Part shown: one piece after another, positions 1 through 8,429 of the stretch
Layout: each line of letters starts with the position of its first letter
Position numbering within the stretch: the stretch's first letter is position 1
Assembly: GCA_013390745.1 (NCBI GenBank)
Contig: JACASX010000011.1
Coordinates: 1-37,287 of the forward strand
Direction: 5' to 3'
Source: Marine Group I thaumarchaeote
GTDB taxonomy: Archaea; Thermoproteota; Nitrososphaeria; Nitrososphaerales; Nitrosopumilaceae
DNA length: 37,287 nucleotides
Position numbers and translations under genes: made by a program
The notes under the pieces: model-generated
The model's input: the letters and a program-made list of their open reading frames with translations, nothing else
Database searches by the model: none
Told to the model about the DNA's origin: nothing

Positions 1-6
1 GGTCTG

Positions 7-327
7 ATGAAAGTAGAAGAAAAAAGTGGTTTGTTTGGTCCTAAGGTTGAACTCTATCTTACTGATAAGGGCTCTGCCAAAATTCATAGCGAGAGAAGCA
101 GAGGCAAAGATTGGGTTTATGATCTGATTAAGGGAGATAAACAATTTGTTTTTGTATCTGAAGTTCCAGGTCCTGATGATAAAATTATGGTAAGACTCAT
201 TGATGGAATTTTATACGTTCGTGGCTCTGGTGGTTTTTCAAAAGAAGTTGTAATTGAGAATTCAAATGAAATGCAGATATCTGATTTCAAGTACAGAAAC
301 GGCGTGTTAACACTTAGAATAAACTAA
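7..327 (+). CDS. Hsp20/alpha-crystallin-like small protein, possibly 5'-truncated
   Basis: The 106-residue product is predicted to be all beta. Its second half (DGILYVRG, then ISDFKYRNGVLTLRI) resembles the alpha-crystallin or CS-type beta-sandwich, where a short strand with Gly is followed by a 'nGvLti' strand near the C-terminus. It has no signal peptide or membrane segment. The two codons before the chosen ATG are also open, and the window begins six bases upstream, so the true start may lie outside. If it belongs to the family it would be a small ATP-independent holdase in the cytoplasm, but it is shorter than usual and the resemblance is weak. It could instead be an unrelated small beta protein. 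Confidence 0.5.
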   Translation: MKVEEKSGLFGPKVELYLTDKGSAKIHSERSRGKDWVYDLIKGDKQFVFVSEVPGPDDKIMVRLIDGILYVRGSGGFSKEVVIENSNEMQISDFKYRNGVLTLRIN

Positions 328-443
328 AGGAAATCTTAGAAGCAGATTAAAAAAACGAGTTTTCAGTCACTTTTTGATAGTTAATGGAACATATTTGTCA
401 ACAATACATTAATTAATTCAGGATGATTTGCATATGTTGCTGT

Positions 444-506
444 ATGAATAAAATCAGTAAGACAAGCATTGTAAGTATCCTGTTGCTAGTTAATCTGAAG
501 CTGTAA
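444..506 (+). CDS. Possible 20-codon leader peptide rich in Ile/Val/Leu upstream of ilvB
   Basis: A short ATG frame ends 44 nt before ilvB. It encodes a 20-residue peptide whose second half reads SIVSILLLVNLKL, and 10 of the 20 residues are Ile, Val or Leu. Its stop codon lies in the loop of a small hairpin followed by five T residues. Composition and position resemble leader peptides of bacterial ilv/leu attenuators. No ribosome-binding site is visible, and attenuation by leader peptide is not established in archaea, so a chance frame in AT-rich DNA is a serious alternative. Confidence 0.25.
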   Translation: MNKISKTSIVSILLLVNLKL

Positions 507-523
507 ATCTGCAGCCAGTTTTT
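495..523 (+). promoter_or_regulatory. Hairpin with T-run before ilvB, overlapping its TATA box
   Basis: CTG-aa-GCTG pairs with CAGCCAG (7 bp with a 2-nt bulge, 8-nt loop) and is followed directly by TTTTT. The same T-run continues into TTTTTAATA at 519-527, centred about 28 nt before the ilvB ATG, which is the right place for a TATA box of a leaderless transcript. The site can be read as a promoter element or as a terminator/attenuator. The promoter reading is the simpler one. Confidence 0.4.
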
Positions 524-550
524 AATACGATTAAAATTATGGTGTAGGTC

Positions 551-2251
551 ATGAATGATAAAATGGAAATTATGAACGGTGGAAAAGCGCTTATGAAGGC
601 GTTGGAAAAAGAAGGCGTTAAGGAAGTCTTCGGGTTACCGGGAGGTGCGAACTTACCAATGTATGATGAGCTTTTCAAAAGTAATATTCGTCATATACTA
701 GTTAGACACGAACAATCCGCTGCACATATGGCTGATGGTTTTGGTAGAGTTAGTAGAAAACCAGGTGTTTGTTTTGCAACATCAGGTCCTGGGGCAACAA
801 ATTTGTTAACTGGAATTGCAACAGCACAGGCAGATTCTGCACCAATGGTTGCTGTTACTGGTCAGGTTCCAGTAAATATGATTGGCCGTGACGCATTTCA
901 AGAGAGCGATATAATCGGAATGTCAAACCCATCTGTAAAATATGCATTCCAACCAAGAACAGTTGAAGAGATTCCTGAAGTTGTAAAAAAAGGATTTTAC
1001 ATTGCAGAAACTGGTAGACCCGGTCCTGTATTACTTGATATACCAAAAGATGTTCAGCAAAATGAGGCAAAAGTTACTTTTCCTGAAGAAGTAAGAATGC
1101 CTGGCTATCATCCATGGACTGATGTAGATATAACCAATATTGAAAGAGCTATAAACTTACTTCTTTCATCAGAGAAACCAATAATTTTAGCTGGCGGTGG
1201 AACAATAATTTCATCTGCATTTGCGGAACTTCAATCAATTGCTGAAATGTTAATGATTCCAGTTGTTACAACATTCAAGGGTAAAGGATCTTTTCCAGAG
1301 AACCATCCACTTTCACTTGGTCCAATTGGAATGCATGGTCATGCTGAAGCAAACAAGATTATGACTGAAGTGGATTGTGTTTTAGCTATAGGAACAAGGT
1401 TTTCGGATCGTTCTGTTGGAACATTTGAAGAATTTGAGCGTAATTTGAAAATTATTCATATGGATGTAGATCCTGCAGAAATTGGAAAGAATCAAACAGC
1501 ACAAGTTGCAGTTGTTGGCGATGTTAAGGCTTCGCTAAGAGTTATGCTTAAGATTCTTGCTAAAAAAGCATTAAAAAAATCTGATGGAAATAACTGGTTA
1601 AAACATGTTAATGAGGTTAAAGATTACTGGCGTGAAAATCTAAAATTGCATCCAGGTGAAATGTCAGCAGCTAAGATTTTAAGGAAATTGAGGGAAGTAC
1701 TTCCTAAGGAATCAATTGTAACAACTGAAGTTGGTCAGCATCAAATGTGGGCATCATTATTCTTTGACGCAATACATCCTGGCACATTCTTTAGTTCTAC
1801 TGGTCTTGGAACAATGGGATGGGGATTTCCTGCGGCAATTGGCGCAAAAGTTGCACGACCAGATGTAGCAGTAGTAGACATTGCAGGAGATGGAAGTTTC
1901 AACATGACAGAAAACTCACTTGCAACTTCTGTATTGGAGGATATTCCGGTTATAGTATTCTTGATTAACAATTTTTCGTTGGGAATGGTTGCACAATGGC
2001 AAAGAACATTTTATGATAGACGAATGATTGGAATTGATCTAAAAAAATGTCCAGATTACGTTAAATTAGCAGAATCGTACGGTGCACAAGGTATAAGAGC
2101 TCAATCACTTGACGAGTTAGGCAAAGCGATTAAGGTTGGTCTTAACAGTGACGTAGCTACAGTAATTGATATACCAATAGATCCAGAAGAGGATGTATTA
2201 CCATTTGTTGCACCTGGAACTTCATTAAAGGATATGATCTTACCATCATAG
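551..2251 (+). CDS. ilvB: Acetolactate synthase, large catalytic subunit
   Basis: A thiamine-diphosphate enzyme that condenses two pyruvates to acetolactate, or pyruvate and 2-oxobutyrate, as the first common step of valine, leucine and isoleucine synthesis in the cytoplasm. The 566-residue length is normal. The N-terminal TPP domain carries the catalytic glutamate (Glu54 in VRHEQSAAH), the central FAD/DHAP-type domain follows, and the C-terminal domain has the GDGSFNMTENSL...NN metal/TPP-binding motif. It is the first gene of an operon with ilvN, a leuA-type and a leuB-type gene. Its stop overlaps the ilvN GTG by one base, so translation is probably coupled. A TATA box at 519-527 fits leaderless transcription from about the ATG. 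Further ATGs at codons 5 and 8 leave the exact start slightly open. Confidence 0.95.
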   Translation: MNDKMEIMNGGKALMKALEKEGVKEVFGLPGGANLPMYDELFKSNIRHILVRHEQSAAHMADGFGRVSRKPGVCFATSGPGATNLLTGIATAQADSAPMVAVTGQVPVNMIGRDAFQESDIIGMSNPSVKYAFQPRTVEEIPEVVKKGFYIAETGRPGPVLLDIPKDVQQNEAKVTFPEEVRMPGYHPWTDVDITNIERAINLLLSSEKPIILAGGGTIISSAFAELQSIAEMLMIPVVTTFKGKGSFPENHPLSLGPIGMHGHAEANKIMTEVDCVLAIGTRFSDRSVGTFEEFERNLKIIHMDVDPAEIGKNQTAQVAVVGDVKASLRVMLKILAKKALKKSDGNNWLKHVNEVKDYWRENLKLHPGEMSAAKILRKLREVLPKESIVTTEVGQHQMWASLFFDAIHPGTFFSSTGLGTMGWGFPAAIGAKVARPDVAVVDIAGDGSFNMTENSLATSVLEDIPVIVFLINNFSLGMVAQWQRTFYDRRMIGIDLKKCPDYVKLAESYGAQGIRAQSLDELGKAIKVGLNSDVATVIDIPIDPEEDVLPFVAPGTSLKDMILPS

Positions 2252-2727
2252 TGAGTGTTATGTGGGCAATATTATCAATTCGGGTTGAAAACAAACCAGG
2301 AATCTTATTCAAGGTCACTCACTTGTTTAGAGCTAGAAATTTCAATATAGATAGCATATCAGTGGGCGTAATGGAAAACCCTGAATTTTCAAAGATGGTA
2401 ATAACAACTGTTGGTACTGAAAAACAAATTGCTCAAATTGTTAAACAACTTGATAAAATGATTGATACAATAGAAGTCAAAAGACTAGATGAGAAAGAGA
2501 GTGTGTATAAAGAATTGGCATTGTTTAAGGTTAAGTTAAGTGATGCATCAGACAGTGCAGAGATTAACAAGTTGGCGAATACATTTGGTGCAAAAATCCA
2601 CAATGAGCAGGAAAATTCGTTGATAGTTGAGTTAACATCTACACCTGATGAAATTAAATCATTTGAAGAATCAATAAAATCATTTGATATTTTAGATTCT
2701 GCCAGAACTGGGGTAACTGCATTATAG
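2251..2727 (+). CDS. ilvN: Acetolactate synthase, small regulatory subunit
   Basis: This is the regulatory partner of the IlvB catalytic subunit. In the family it raises activity and gives feedback inhibition by branched-chain amino acids, usually valine. The 158 residues form an N-terminal ACT domain (WAILSIRVENKPGILFKV, then FNIDSISVGV) and a C-terminal ALS_ss domain, a full-length arrangement like IlvH. The GTG start shares its first base with the ilvB stop codon. An in-frame ATG nine bases later would remove only three residues and is a possible alternative. It is followed after 10 nt by the isopropylmalate synthase gene. Confidence 0.93.
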   Translation: MSVMWAILSIRVENKPGILFKVTHLFRARNFNIDSISVGVMENPEFSKMVITTVGTEKQIAQIVKQLDKMIDTIEVKRLDEKESVYKELALFKVKLSDASDSAEINKLANTFGAKIHNEQENSLIVELTSTPDEIKSFEESIKSFDILDSARTGVTAL

Positions 2728-2737
2728 ATGATATGAA

Positions 2738-4249
2738 ATGAAAGTTAGAATTTTTGATACAACATTGAGGGACGGAGAACAGTCACCTGGCGTTGCTTTA
2801 TCACCTGAAAACAAGTTAAACATCGCAAAAAAATTAGATGAGTTGGGTGTTGATGCTATAGAGACAGGATTCCCTATTATTTCAGAAGGAGAACAGAATG
2901 CCATTAAAATGATCACACAGGCAAATCTATCTGCTGAGTTATGTGGTCTTGCTAGAACAAATCAACGAGATATTGATGCAGTAATTGATTGTGGTCTAAA
3001 GTACGTTCACACGTTTATTGCAACTTCAGATATTCACCTTCAATACAAATTACATCTTTCACAGGATCAAGCGCTTGAAAAGGCCGTAGAATCAGTTGAA
3101 TATGCAAAATCACGAGGTTTACAGGTTGAATTCTCAGCTGAGGATGCAACACGTACTGATCGTGATTTCTTAAAAAAAATATTTACAGCTGTTACAAAAG
3201 CTGGAGCCGATAGAATAGATATACCTGACACCGTTGGATATTCAACACCACAATATATTGCTGAAATCACAAAGGATGCGATTGAGGCAACTAAATTACC
3301 AATTAGTATGCATTGTCATAATGATTTTGGGCTTGCGGTAGCTAATGCTATATCTGGAATACAGGCTGGCGCGCAGTGTGCACATGTAACAATAAATGGT
3401 ATTGGTGAACGCGCAGGTAATGCATCTCTCGAAGAACTTGTGATGGCATTACAATGCTTGAGATTTGATCAATCTTGGGAGACTAACATCAAAACTAAAC
3501 TTCTTTATGAGACATCAAAATATGTTTCAAAATTAGCTGGAATGCCAGTTCAACCTAACAAGGCAATCATAGGTGAAAATGCATTTGGTCATGAATCTGG
3601 TATACATACTCATGGAGTTTTGAGCAATCCACTTACCTATGAACCAATTAGCCCTGAAATTGTAGGGCGTAACAGATGGTTTCAGGTGGGCAAACATTCG
3701 GGCGCTCATGGGATTAATGCTATGCTTGAAGAATATGGGGTACAACCCGATAAGGATCAGGTAAAACAAATTCTTGCAAAAGTGAAATCAATTGGGGATC
3801 AAGGAAAACATGTTACTGATGTTGAGTTATTGTCAATTGCTAATGAAGTAATGGGTGACTCTAAACTAAAACGTCTAGTGAAGTTAACAGGTTTTTCAGT
3901 TTCTACTGGAATTGGCAATATGCCATACGCATTTATAAAATTAAACATTGACGGCAATGAACATACGGCAACAGATTATGGCGTGGGACCGGTAGATGCA
4001 TCACTTAACGCAATTCAGAAAATCACGGACACGATTTCAGAAATAAGAATTAAGGATTATAATTTAGCGTCTATTTCTGGTGGTTCTAGTGCATTATGTG
4101 AAGTAACGGTTAAACTAGAAGATGCTATGCAAAATACGGTTTCTTCAAAATCCATTGGTGAAGACATTGTCATAACTAGTGTACAGGCTGTTATTGATGG
4201 AATGAACAGGATTATGCTAAAAAAATTAGTTAAGCAAAAAAAGGCGTAA
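2738..4249 (+). CDS. leuA: 2-isopropylmalate synthase (alpha-isopropylmalate/homocitrate synthase family)
   Basis: A Claisen-type synthase that adds the acetyl group of acetyl-CoA to 2-oxoisovalerate, the first committed step of leucine synthesis. The 503 residues begin with the DRE-TIM barrel signature FDTTLRDGEQSPG. Further on are the metal-binding SMHCHNDFGLA and the GIGERAGN motif. The C-terminal part (from about residue 390) is a LeuA-type dimerisation/regulatory domain with SGGSSALCEV, the domain that binds leucine for feedback inhibition. Citramalate and homocitrate synthases share the fold, so substrate is inferred from the operon with ilvBN and a leuB-type gene. No leuC/leuD or ilvC is nearby. 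Confidence 0.88.
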   Translation: MKVRIFDTTLRDGEQSPGVALSPENKLNIAKKLDELGVDAIETGFPIISEGEQNAIKMITQANLSAELCGLARTNQRDIDAVIDCGLKYVHTFIATSDIHLQYKLHLSQDQALEKAVESVEYAKSRGLQVEFSAEDATRTDRDFLKKIFTAVTKAGADRIDIPDTVGYSTPQYIAEITKDAIEATKLPISMHCHNDFGLAVANAISGIQAGAQCAHVTINGIGERAGNASLEELVMALQCLRFDQSWETNIKTKLLYETSKYVSKLAGMPVQPNKAIIGENAFGHESGIHTHGVLSNPLTYEPISPEIVGRNRWFQVGKHSGAHGINAMLEEYGVQPDKDQVKQILAKVKSIGDQGKHVTDVELLSIANEVMGDSKLKRLVKLTGFSVSTGIGNMPYAFIKLNIDGNEHTATDYGVGPVDASLNAIQKITDTISEIRIKDYNLASISGGSSALCEVTVKLEDAMQNTVSSKSIGEDIVITSVQAVIDGMNRIMLKKLVKQKKA

Positions 4250-4265
4250 TTATTGGTATAGAAAA

Positions 4266-5285
4266 ATGAGCCACAAGTATAACATTTCATTAGTTACAGG
4301 TGATGGAATAGGTCCAGAGATATCTGAATCAGCCTTTAGTATTTTACAAACAATTAATGACAATATGGGCATTAAATTCGAAATAAAAAAACTTGAAGCA
4401 GGTGATACTGTTTTAAAAAATACTGGTGAAGCATTACCCGCTGAAGTCTTTGAAACAATAAAAAACTCTGATGCATGCTTAAAGGCACCAGTGGGTGAAA
4501 GCGCAAAAGATGTAATCGTGTACTTGAGACGCATGTTAGATCTTTATGCAAACATTAGACCTGCAAAGTCATATCCAAACATGCCATCATTACGTGACGA
4601 TGTGGATTTAGTAATTGTCAGAGAAAATACAGAGGATTTGTACACTGGCGAAGAATTTGAGATTGGTGATATAGCTGTGGCACTGAGAATTATTTCTGAA
4701 AAGGCATCAAAAAGAATTGCAAATCATGCTTTTACAATTGCTAGTCAAAGGAAAATGAAGAAAGTTACATGTGTTCATAAATCTAATGTAATGAAAAAAA
4801 CTGATGGATTATTTGCTCGTACATGCTCAAAAGTTGCCAATGATTTTCCTGATATTAAATTTGAAGAGATGTATGTTGATGCATGTGCAATGAATTTAAT
4901 TCGTCAACCGCAATTATTTGATGTGATTGTTACAACCAATTTGTTTGGAGATATACTTTCTGATGAATCAGCTCAAGTGATAGGTGGTTTGGGTATGGCT
5001 CCTGCTGCAAATATTGGTGATAATTTTGGATTGTTTGAACCAGTACATGGGGCAGCATTTGATATTGCGGGAAAACAAATTGCAAATCCTACGTCATTCA
5101 TTCTTTCAATCAAAATGATGTTAGACTGGCTTGGGAATAAACACAATGACCAGAAATGCATTGATGTTGGGCAAAAATTAGAGGATGTTGTATACGATGT
5201 AGTAAAAAATAACATTAAAACAAAGGATACAGGCGGGGATAAAACCACGATGGAGTTTACTAAAGAAATTATCTCAAGGCTTTAA
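4266..5285 (+). CDS. leuB: 3-isopropylmalate dehydrogenase (isocitrate/isopropylmalate dehydrogenase family)
   Basis: An NAD(P)-dependent oxidative decarboxylase. The 339-residue protein starts with the family signature SLVTGDGIGPEI and has the substrate-binding YLRRMLDLYANIRP, VRENTEDLYTG and the Mg-binding TTNLFGDILSDE segment. Length and the arginine-rich substrate helix fit isopropylmalate dehydrogenase rather than a long isocitrate dehydrogenase. The position directly after the leuA-type gene (16 nt gap) supports the leucine pathway. Homoisocitrate or isocitrate dehydrogenase is possible because the family is promiscuous in archaea. Its last 12 bases overlap the end of aspS on the other strand. 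Confidence 0.82.
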   Translation: MSHKYNISLVTGDGIGPEISESAFSILQTINDNMGIKFEIKKLEAGDTVLKNTGEALPAEVFETIKNSDACLKAPVGESAKDVIVYLRRMLDLYANIRPAKSYPNMPSLRDDVDLVIVRENTEDLYTGEEFEIGDIAVALRIISEKASKRIANHAFTIASQRKMKKVTCVHKSNVMKKTDGLFARTCSKVANDFPDIKFEEMYVDACAMNLIRQPQLFDVIVTTNLFGDILSDESAQVIGGLGMAPAANIGDNFGLFEPVHGAAFDIAGKQIANPTSFILSIKMMLDWLGNKHNDQKCIDVGQKLEDVVYDVVKNNIKTKDTGGDKTTMEFTKEIISRL

Positions 5286-6569
5286 TCTTTCTGGGTCTCT
5301 TGGATACAAAATAACTTCTCTTACATTATCTATTCCTAGAATCACTGTCAGTAGTCTTTCTAATCCTAATCCCCAACCTGCATGCGGTGGCATACCCCAA
5401 TCAAACGTCTGTAGGTGTTCAGAAAATTTTGCAGGGTCAAGATTTTGCTCGCTTAATCTTGCTTTGATCTTCTCTGGGTTATGCAGTCTACTACCACCAG
5501 ATGACAATTCAAGATAACCAAATTGCAAATCAAATGACTCTGAAAGTTCAGGACTGTCTTCCTTTTCCATGATGTAAAACGGCTTAAGCTTGATTGGCCA
5601 GTCTGTTATGAAATAAAAACCTGGATGGTTTTCTCCTATTATTCTCAAGTGAGAATCTAAAAGGTCGTCACCAAATTCTAGTTTAACATTTTTTTTATTT
5701 AGCTCTTCTAAAGCCTCAGAGTATGTAATTTTCTTAAATGGGCTATTAGGTATCGTGATTTTGTTTCCTAAAATTTCTTGTTCCTCTTTACAGTTTTCGG
5801 AAACATACTTGAAAGTATTAAGAACTAAATCTTCTAAAACATTCATCACATCAGTGTAGTCCATAAATGCGGCTTCGATGTCAACGCTAGTAAATTCGCT
5901 CAAGTGTCTACCAGTATGTGATTTTTCCGCTCGATAAAATGACGCTATTTCAAATACTCTTTCTAGACCAATTGTCATCTGTTCCTTATAGAGCTGTGGG
6001 CTTTGTGCCAGATACGCTTGTTTTCCAAAATAATCCAATGAGAACAAATTTGCGCCTCCTTCACTTGCACTGCCAATAATTTTTGGTGTAGTAATTTCAA
6101 TGAATTTCTTTTCTGACAATCTTTTTCTTAATGATGCTAAAACGTGATGCCTGACTTTGAAGATTGACGCTGTTTTTTGGTTACGCATATCCAATGCCCT
6201 AGAGTTCAGTCTATTGTCAATATGGCTTTCAAGCCTACCAATAGGATCAATAGGCAGAGGATGGACAGCCTTTGTTAATACATCAATTCCATCAGCCTTA
6301 ATTTCACATCCAAAATCTCTAGCCTTTGTATCCTGTATTTTACCAGTTACTCTAACAACGCTTTGTCTGGTGATATCTTCAATTGATTTCATTACATCAT
6401 CCGTGAGTATGATTTGAATAATACCTGTGACATCGCGTAATGTAAGAAATGTCATTTTGCCCATTTTTCTTAGATCTTCTACCCAGCCTCCAAGAATAAC
6501 TTCCTGACCTTTCATACCGGCATTAATATCCTCAACATGGTGGGTTCGACCAAGATTCATGGAAATCAT
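5274..6569 (-). CDS. aspS: Aspartyl-tRNA synthetase, archaeal type
   Basis: Charges tRNA-Asp with aspartate and, in non-discriminating archaeal forms, also tRNA-Asn for later amidation. The 431 residues have an N-terminal OB-fold anticodon-binding domain (about 1-105, GGWVEDLRKMGKMTFLTLRD). The class II catalytic core follows, with motif 2 (FYRAEKSHTGRHLSEFT) and motif 3 (GWGLGLERLLTVILG). There is no bacterial GAD insertion, so it is the short archaeal/eukaryotic type. Whether it discriminates Asp from Asn cannot be decided without seeing a gatCAB/asnS inventory. A TATA-like GAATATATCC lies about 24 nt upstream of the ATG. An in-frame ATG three codons in is an alternative start. Confidence 0.95.
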   Translation of the reverse strand: MISMNLGRTHHVEDINAGMKGQEVILGGWVEDLRKMGKMTFLTLRDVTGIIQIILTDDVMKSIEDITRQSVVRVTGKIQDTKARDFGCEIKADGIDVLTKAVHPLPIDPIGRLESHIDNRLNSRALDMRNQKTASIFKVRHHVLASLRKRLSEKKFIEITTPKIIGSASEGGANLFSLDYFGKQAYLAQSPQLYKEQMTIGLERVFEIASFYRAEKSHTGRHLSEFTSVDIEAAFMDYTDVMNVLEDLVLNTFKYVSENCKEEQEILGNKITIPNSPFKKITYSEALEELNKKNVKLEFGDDLLDSHLRIIGENHPGFYFITDWPIKLKPFYIMEKEDSPELSESFDLQFGYLELSSGGSRLHNPEKIKARLSEQNLDPAKFSEHLQTFDWGMPPHAGWGLGLERLLTVILGIDNVREVILYPRDPERLKP

Positions 6570-6637
6570 CTTAAATGATGATCCATTGAATATATCCTTT
6601 CTTGAAAAAATAAAATGAAGTATGTTATGCTATAATT

Positions 6638-7573
6638 ATGCCAAAGATAGAAATTTCTGATCTGTCCGTTGATTACAAAACCTCACATGGCAATATACAT
6701 GCATTAGAAAATGTTGAATTTCAATTGGAAGATGGTGAATCAATTGGGATAGCAGGTGAGAGTGCTTGTGGAAAGAGCACTTTGGGTTTAACGATCATCA
6801 GAATGCTTCAAGGAGGAAACATAGTTTCAGGAAAAATTACGTTTAATGGTGAATCTATACTTGACATGTCTGATTCCAAATTTGATGGAAGTTTGCGTTG
6901 GAAAGAAATTTCAATGATCTTTCAGGGTGCCATGAATTCATTGGATCCAGTTTTTACAATCAAACAACAATTTGATGATCTGCTAAAACAACATGGTTTT
7001 GGTAGTAACGCGGATAAAATTACACGTGATGCTATTAGTGCTGTGAATTTGGATTATAGTGTTTTGAAAAAATATCCGCATGAACTTAGTGGTGGAATGA
7101 AACAAAGAATTGTCATTGCTATGGCATTGGTGTTAAAACCAAAATTTGTTATAGCTGATGAGCCTACAACTGCACTAGACGTACTCATCCAAGCACAAAT
7201 CGTCAATTTACTAAAGAACCTGAAAAAGAAGGGCATGTCTCTCATGCTAATTTCACATGATCTTGCAATATTATCTGAGGTGGCAGAAAAAATTGGCGTA
7301 ATGTATGGTGGAAAAATGGTTGAGTTTGGCACATCTGCAGAAATATTTCGTAACCCTAAACATCCGTACACGCAAGGATTATTAAATTCAATTCCAACCT
7401 TACGCAAACAAAAAAAACTAAAATTCATTCCTGGTAGTCCACCTGATTTATCCGCTACGAAACCAGGATGTAGATTTTTTGATAGGTGTCCTGAAGCAAT
7501 GGATAAGTGCAAAACTGATCCACCAAAGATAAAGACAGACAGTGGTTATGTTTTATGCTGGCTTTATGAGTAA
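6638..7573 (+). CDS. Oligopeptide/dipeptide-type ABC transporter ATPase (DppD/OppD-like)
   Basis: The ATP-binding subunit of a peptide- or nickel-type importer at the cytoplasmic face of the membrane. The 311 residues contain a Walker A GESACGKST, a signature LSGGMKQR, a Walker B KFVIADEPTTALD and the switch His in LISHDL. The C-terminal oligo_HPY region ends with a four-cysteine segment (CRFFDRCPEAMDKC, then LCW) seen in this subfamily. No permease, second ATPase or solute-binding protein gene lies beside it: aspS is on one side and a tiny zinc-ribbon gene on the other. Its partners must therefore be elsewhere. Substrate is unknown. Confidence 0.88.
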   Translation: MPKIEISDLSVDYKTSHGNIHALENVEFQLEDGESIGIAGESACGKSTLGLTIIRMLQGGNIVSGKITFNGESILDMSDSKFDGSLRWKEISMIFQGAMNSLDPVFTIKQQFDDLLKQHGFGSNADKITRDAISAVNLDYSVLKKYPHELSGGMKQRIVIAMALVLKPKFVIADEPTTALDVLIQAQIVNLLKNLKKKGMSLMLISHDLAILSEVAEKIGVMYGGKMVEFGTSAEIFRNPKHPYTQGLLNSIPTLRKQKKLKFIPGSPPDLSATKPGCRFFDRCPEAMDKCKTDPPKIKTDSGYVLCWLYE

Positions 7574-7596
7574 GACCTTACAATTGTAATCTTTCA

Positions 7597-7686
7597 TTAC
7601 TTTGCTTTTTCCTCACATTCATCAGAACAATATTTTGTTTCCGGTCTTGTTACCAGTCTACCACATTGTGAGCACGTAGAATACAT
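7597..7686 (-). CDS. 29-residue zinc-ribbon microprotein (DUF2116-like)
   Basis: A complete short frame with an ATG start and TAA stop encodes a 29-residue protein with two cysteine pairs, CSQC near residues 5-8 and CSDEC near residues 20-24. This gives a compact treble-clef/zinc-ribbon knuckle like the small DUF2116 zinc-ribbon proteins (pattern C-x2-C-G...YCS-x-EC). The tail EEKAK is charged. It lies convergent to the ABC ATPase gene with a 23-nt gap. The regular Cys spacing in so short a frame argues against chance. Function is unknown, and nucleic-acid or protein binding is only a guess from the fold. Confidence 0.65.
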   Translation of the reverse strand: MYSTCSQCGRLVTRPETKYCSDECEEKAK

Positions 7687-7787
7687 AATTAAAAAATAGA
7701 ACGATCATAAAAAAACATATTTTGATCGCAATTACTGACTAGTAATTATTTTTTTAGAGTTAAATAACGCAAAATATTGATCGACAT

Positions 7788-8429
7788 GTGGATCTTTGGG
7801 AATTGTTTCCTTTTACTCCTGAAGTAGGTTATCTTGGTTTAACTATTGTCAGTTTCTTTGGTTCGCTTATACCGTTTGTACCAATCCCTTCATTTATTTT
7901 GGTAGCTACAATGGCAGCGGGAGAACAATTTGACATTCATGTTTTAGTTTTAATTGCAGCTATTACGTCCACTGCTGCTAAGCAGATAATATTTTACGCT
8001 AGTTATGGTGGAAGAAAAATTATTTCTGAAAAAACTAAAAAACGAATGATGCCATTTCAAAAATTAGTAAAGCGATATGGTGCCTCCGCAGCTTTTGTTG
8101 CTGCTGCAACTCCTATTCCCGATGATTTAGTTTACATTCCATTAGGATTAGCAAAATACAATCCAAAAAGGTTCTTTGTTGCTACATTATCGGGAAAATT
8201 TGTTTTGTATTATGTTATTGTATTAATTTCACATTACACGGGTTTGTCACTTTTGGAACCGGTACTTCAGGGAATTGATGACCCATTACCTGTTTACATT
8301 GGTATTATCGCACTGGGTGCAGCAATGACAATTGTTGTAATTCTGCTTCTACGATTAAATTGGGAAAGAATACTTGGCAGAATTGCTCCATGGACATTAG
8401 AAGATGATGATAACAATAATCAAAATTAG
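7788..8429 (+). CDS. DedA/VTT-domain (SNARE-associated) membrane protein
   Basis: A 213-residue polytopic membrane protein. Hydrophobic stretches lie near residues 15-45, 50-72, 100-120, 130-155 and 170-195. The central part has the VTT-family pattern: a glycine/proline-rich re-entrant segment (AAATPIPDDLVYIPLGLA) preceded by a basic loop with a conserved GRK-like motif. DedA/VTT proteins act in lipid scrambling or polyprenyl-phosphate/phospholipid flipping and membrane homeostasis, but the archaeal members are mostly uncharacterised. The start is GTG, chosen because the frame opens there and no in-frame ATG occurs before the first hydrophobic helix. The last four bases overlap the end of the DNA glycosylase gene on the other strand. 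Confidence 0.75.
   Translation: MDLWELFPFTPEVGYLGLTIVSFFGSLIPFVPIPSFILVATMAAGEQFDIHVLVLIAAITSTAAKQIIFYASYGGRKIISEKTKKRMMPFQKLVKRYGASAAFVAAATPIPDDLVYIPLGLAKYNPKRFFVATLSGKFVLYYVIVLISHYTGLSLLEPVLQGIDDPLPVYIGIIALGAAMTIVVILLLRLNWERILGRIAPWTLEDDDNNNQN

Noticed and set aside
7054-7512. 152-residue minus-strand frame inside the ABC ATPase gene
   Set aside because: The plus strand holds all ABC motifs in this interval. The frame is a shadow.
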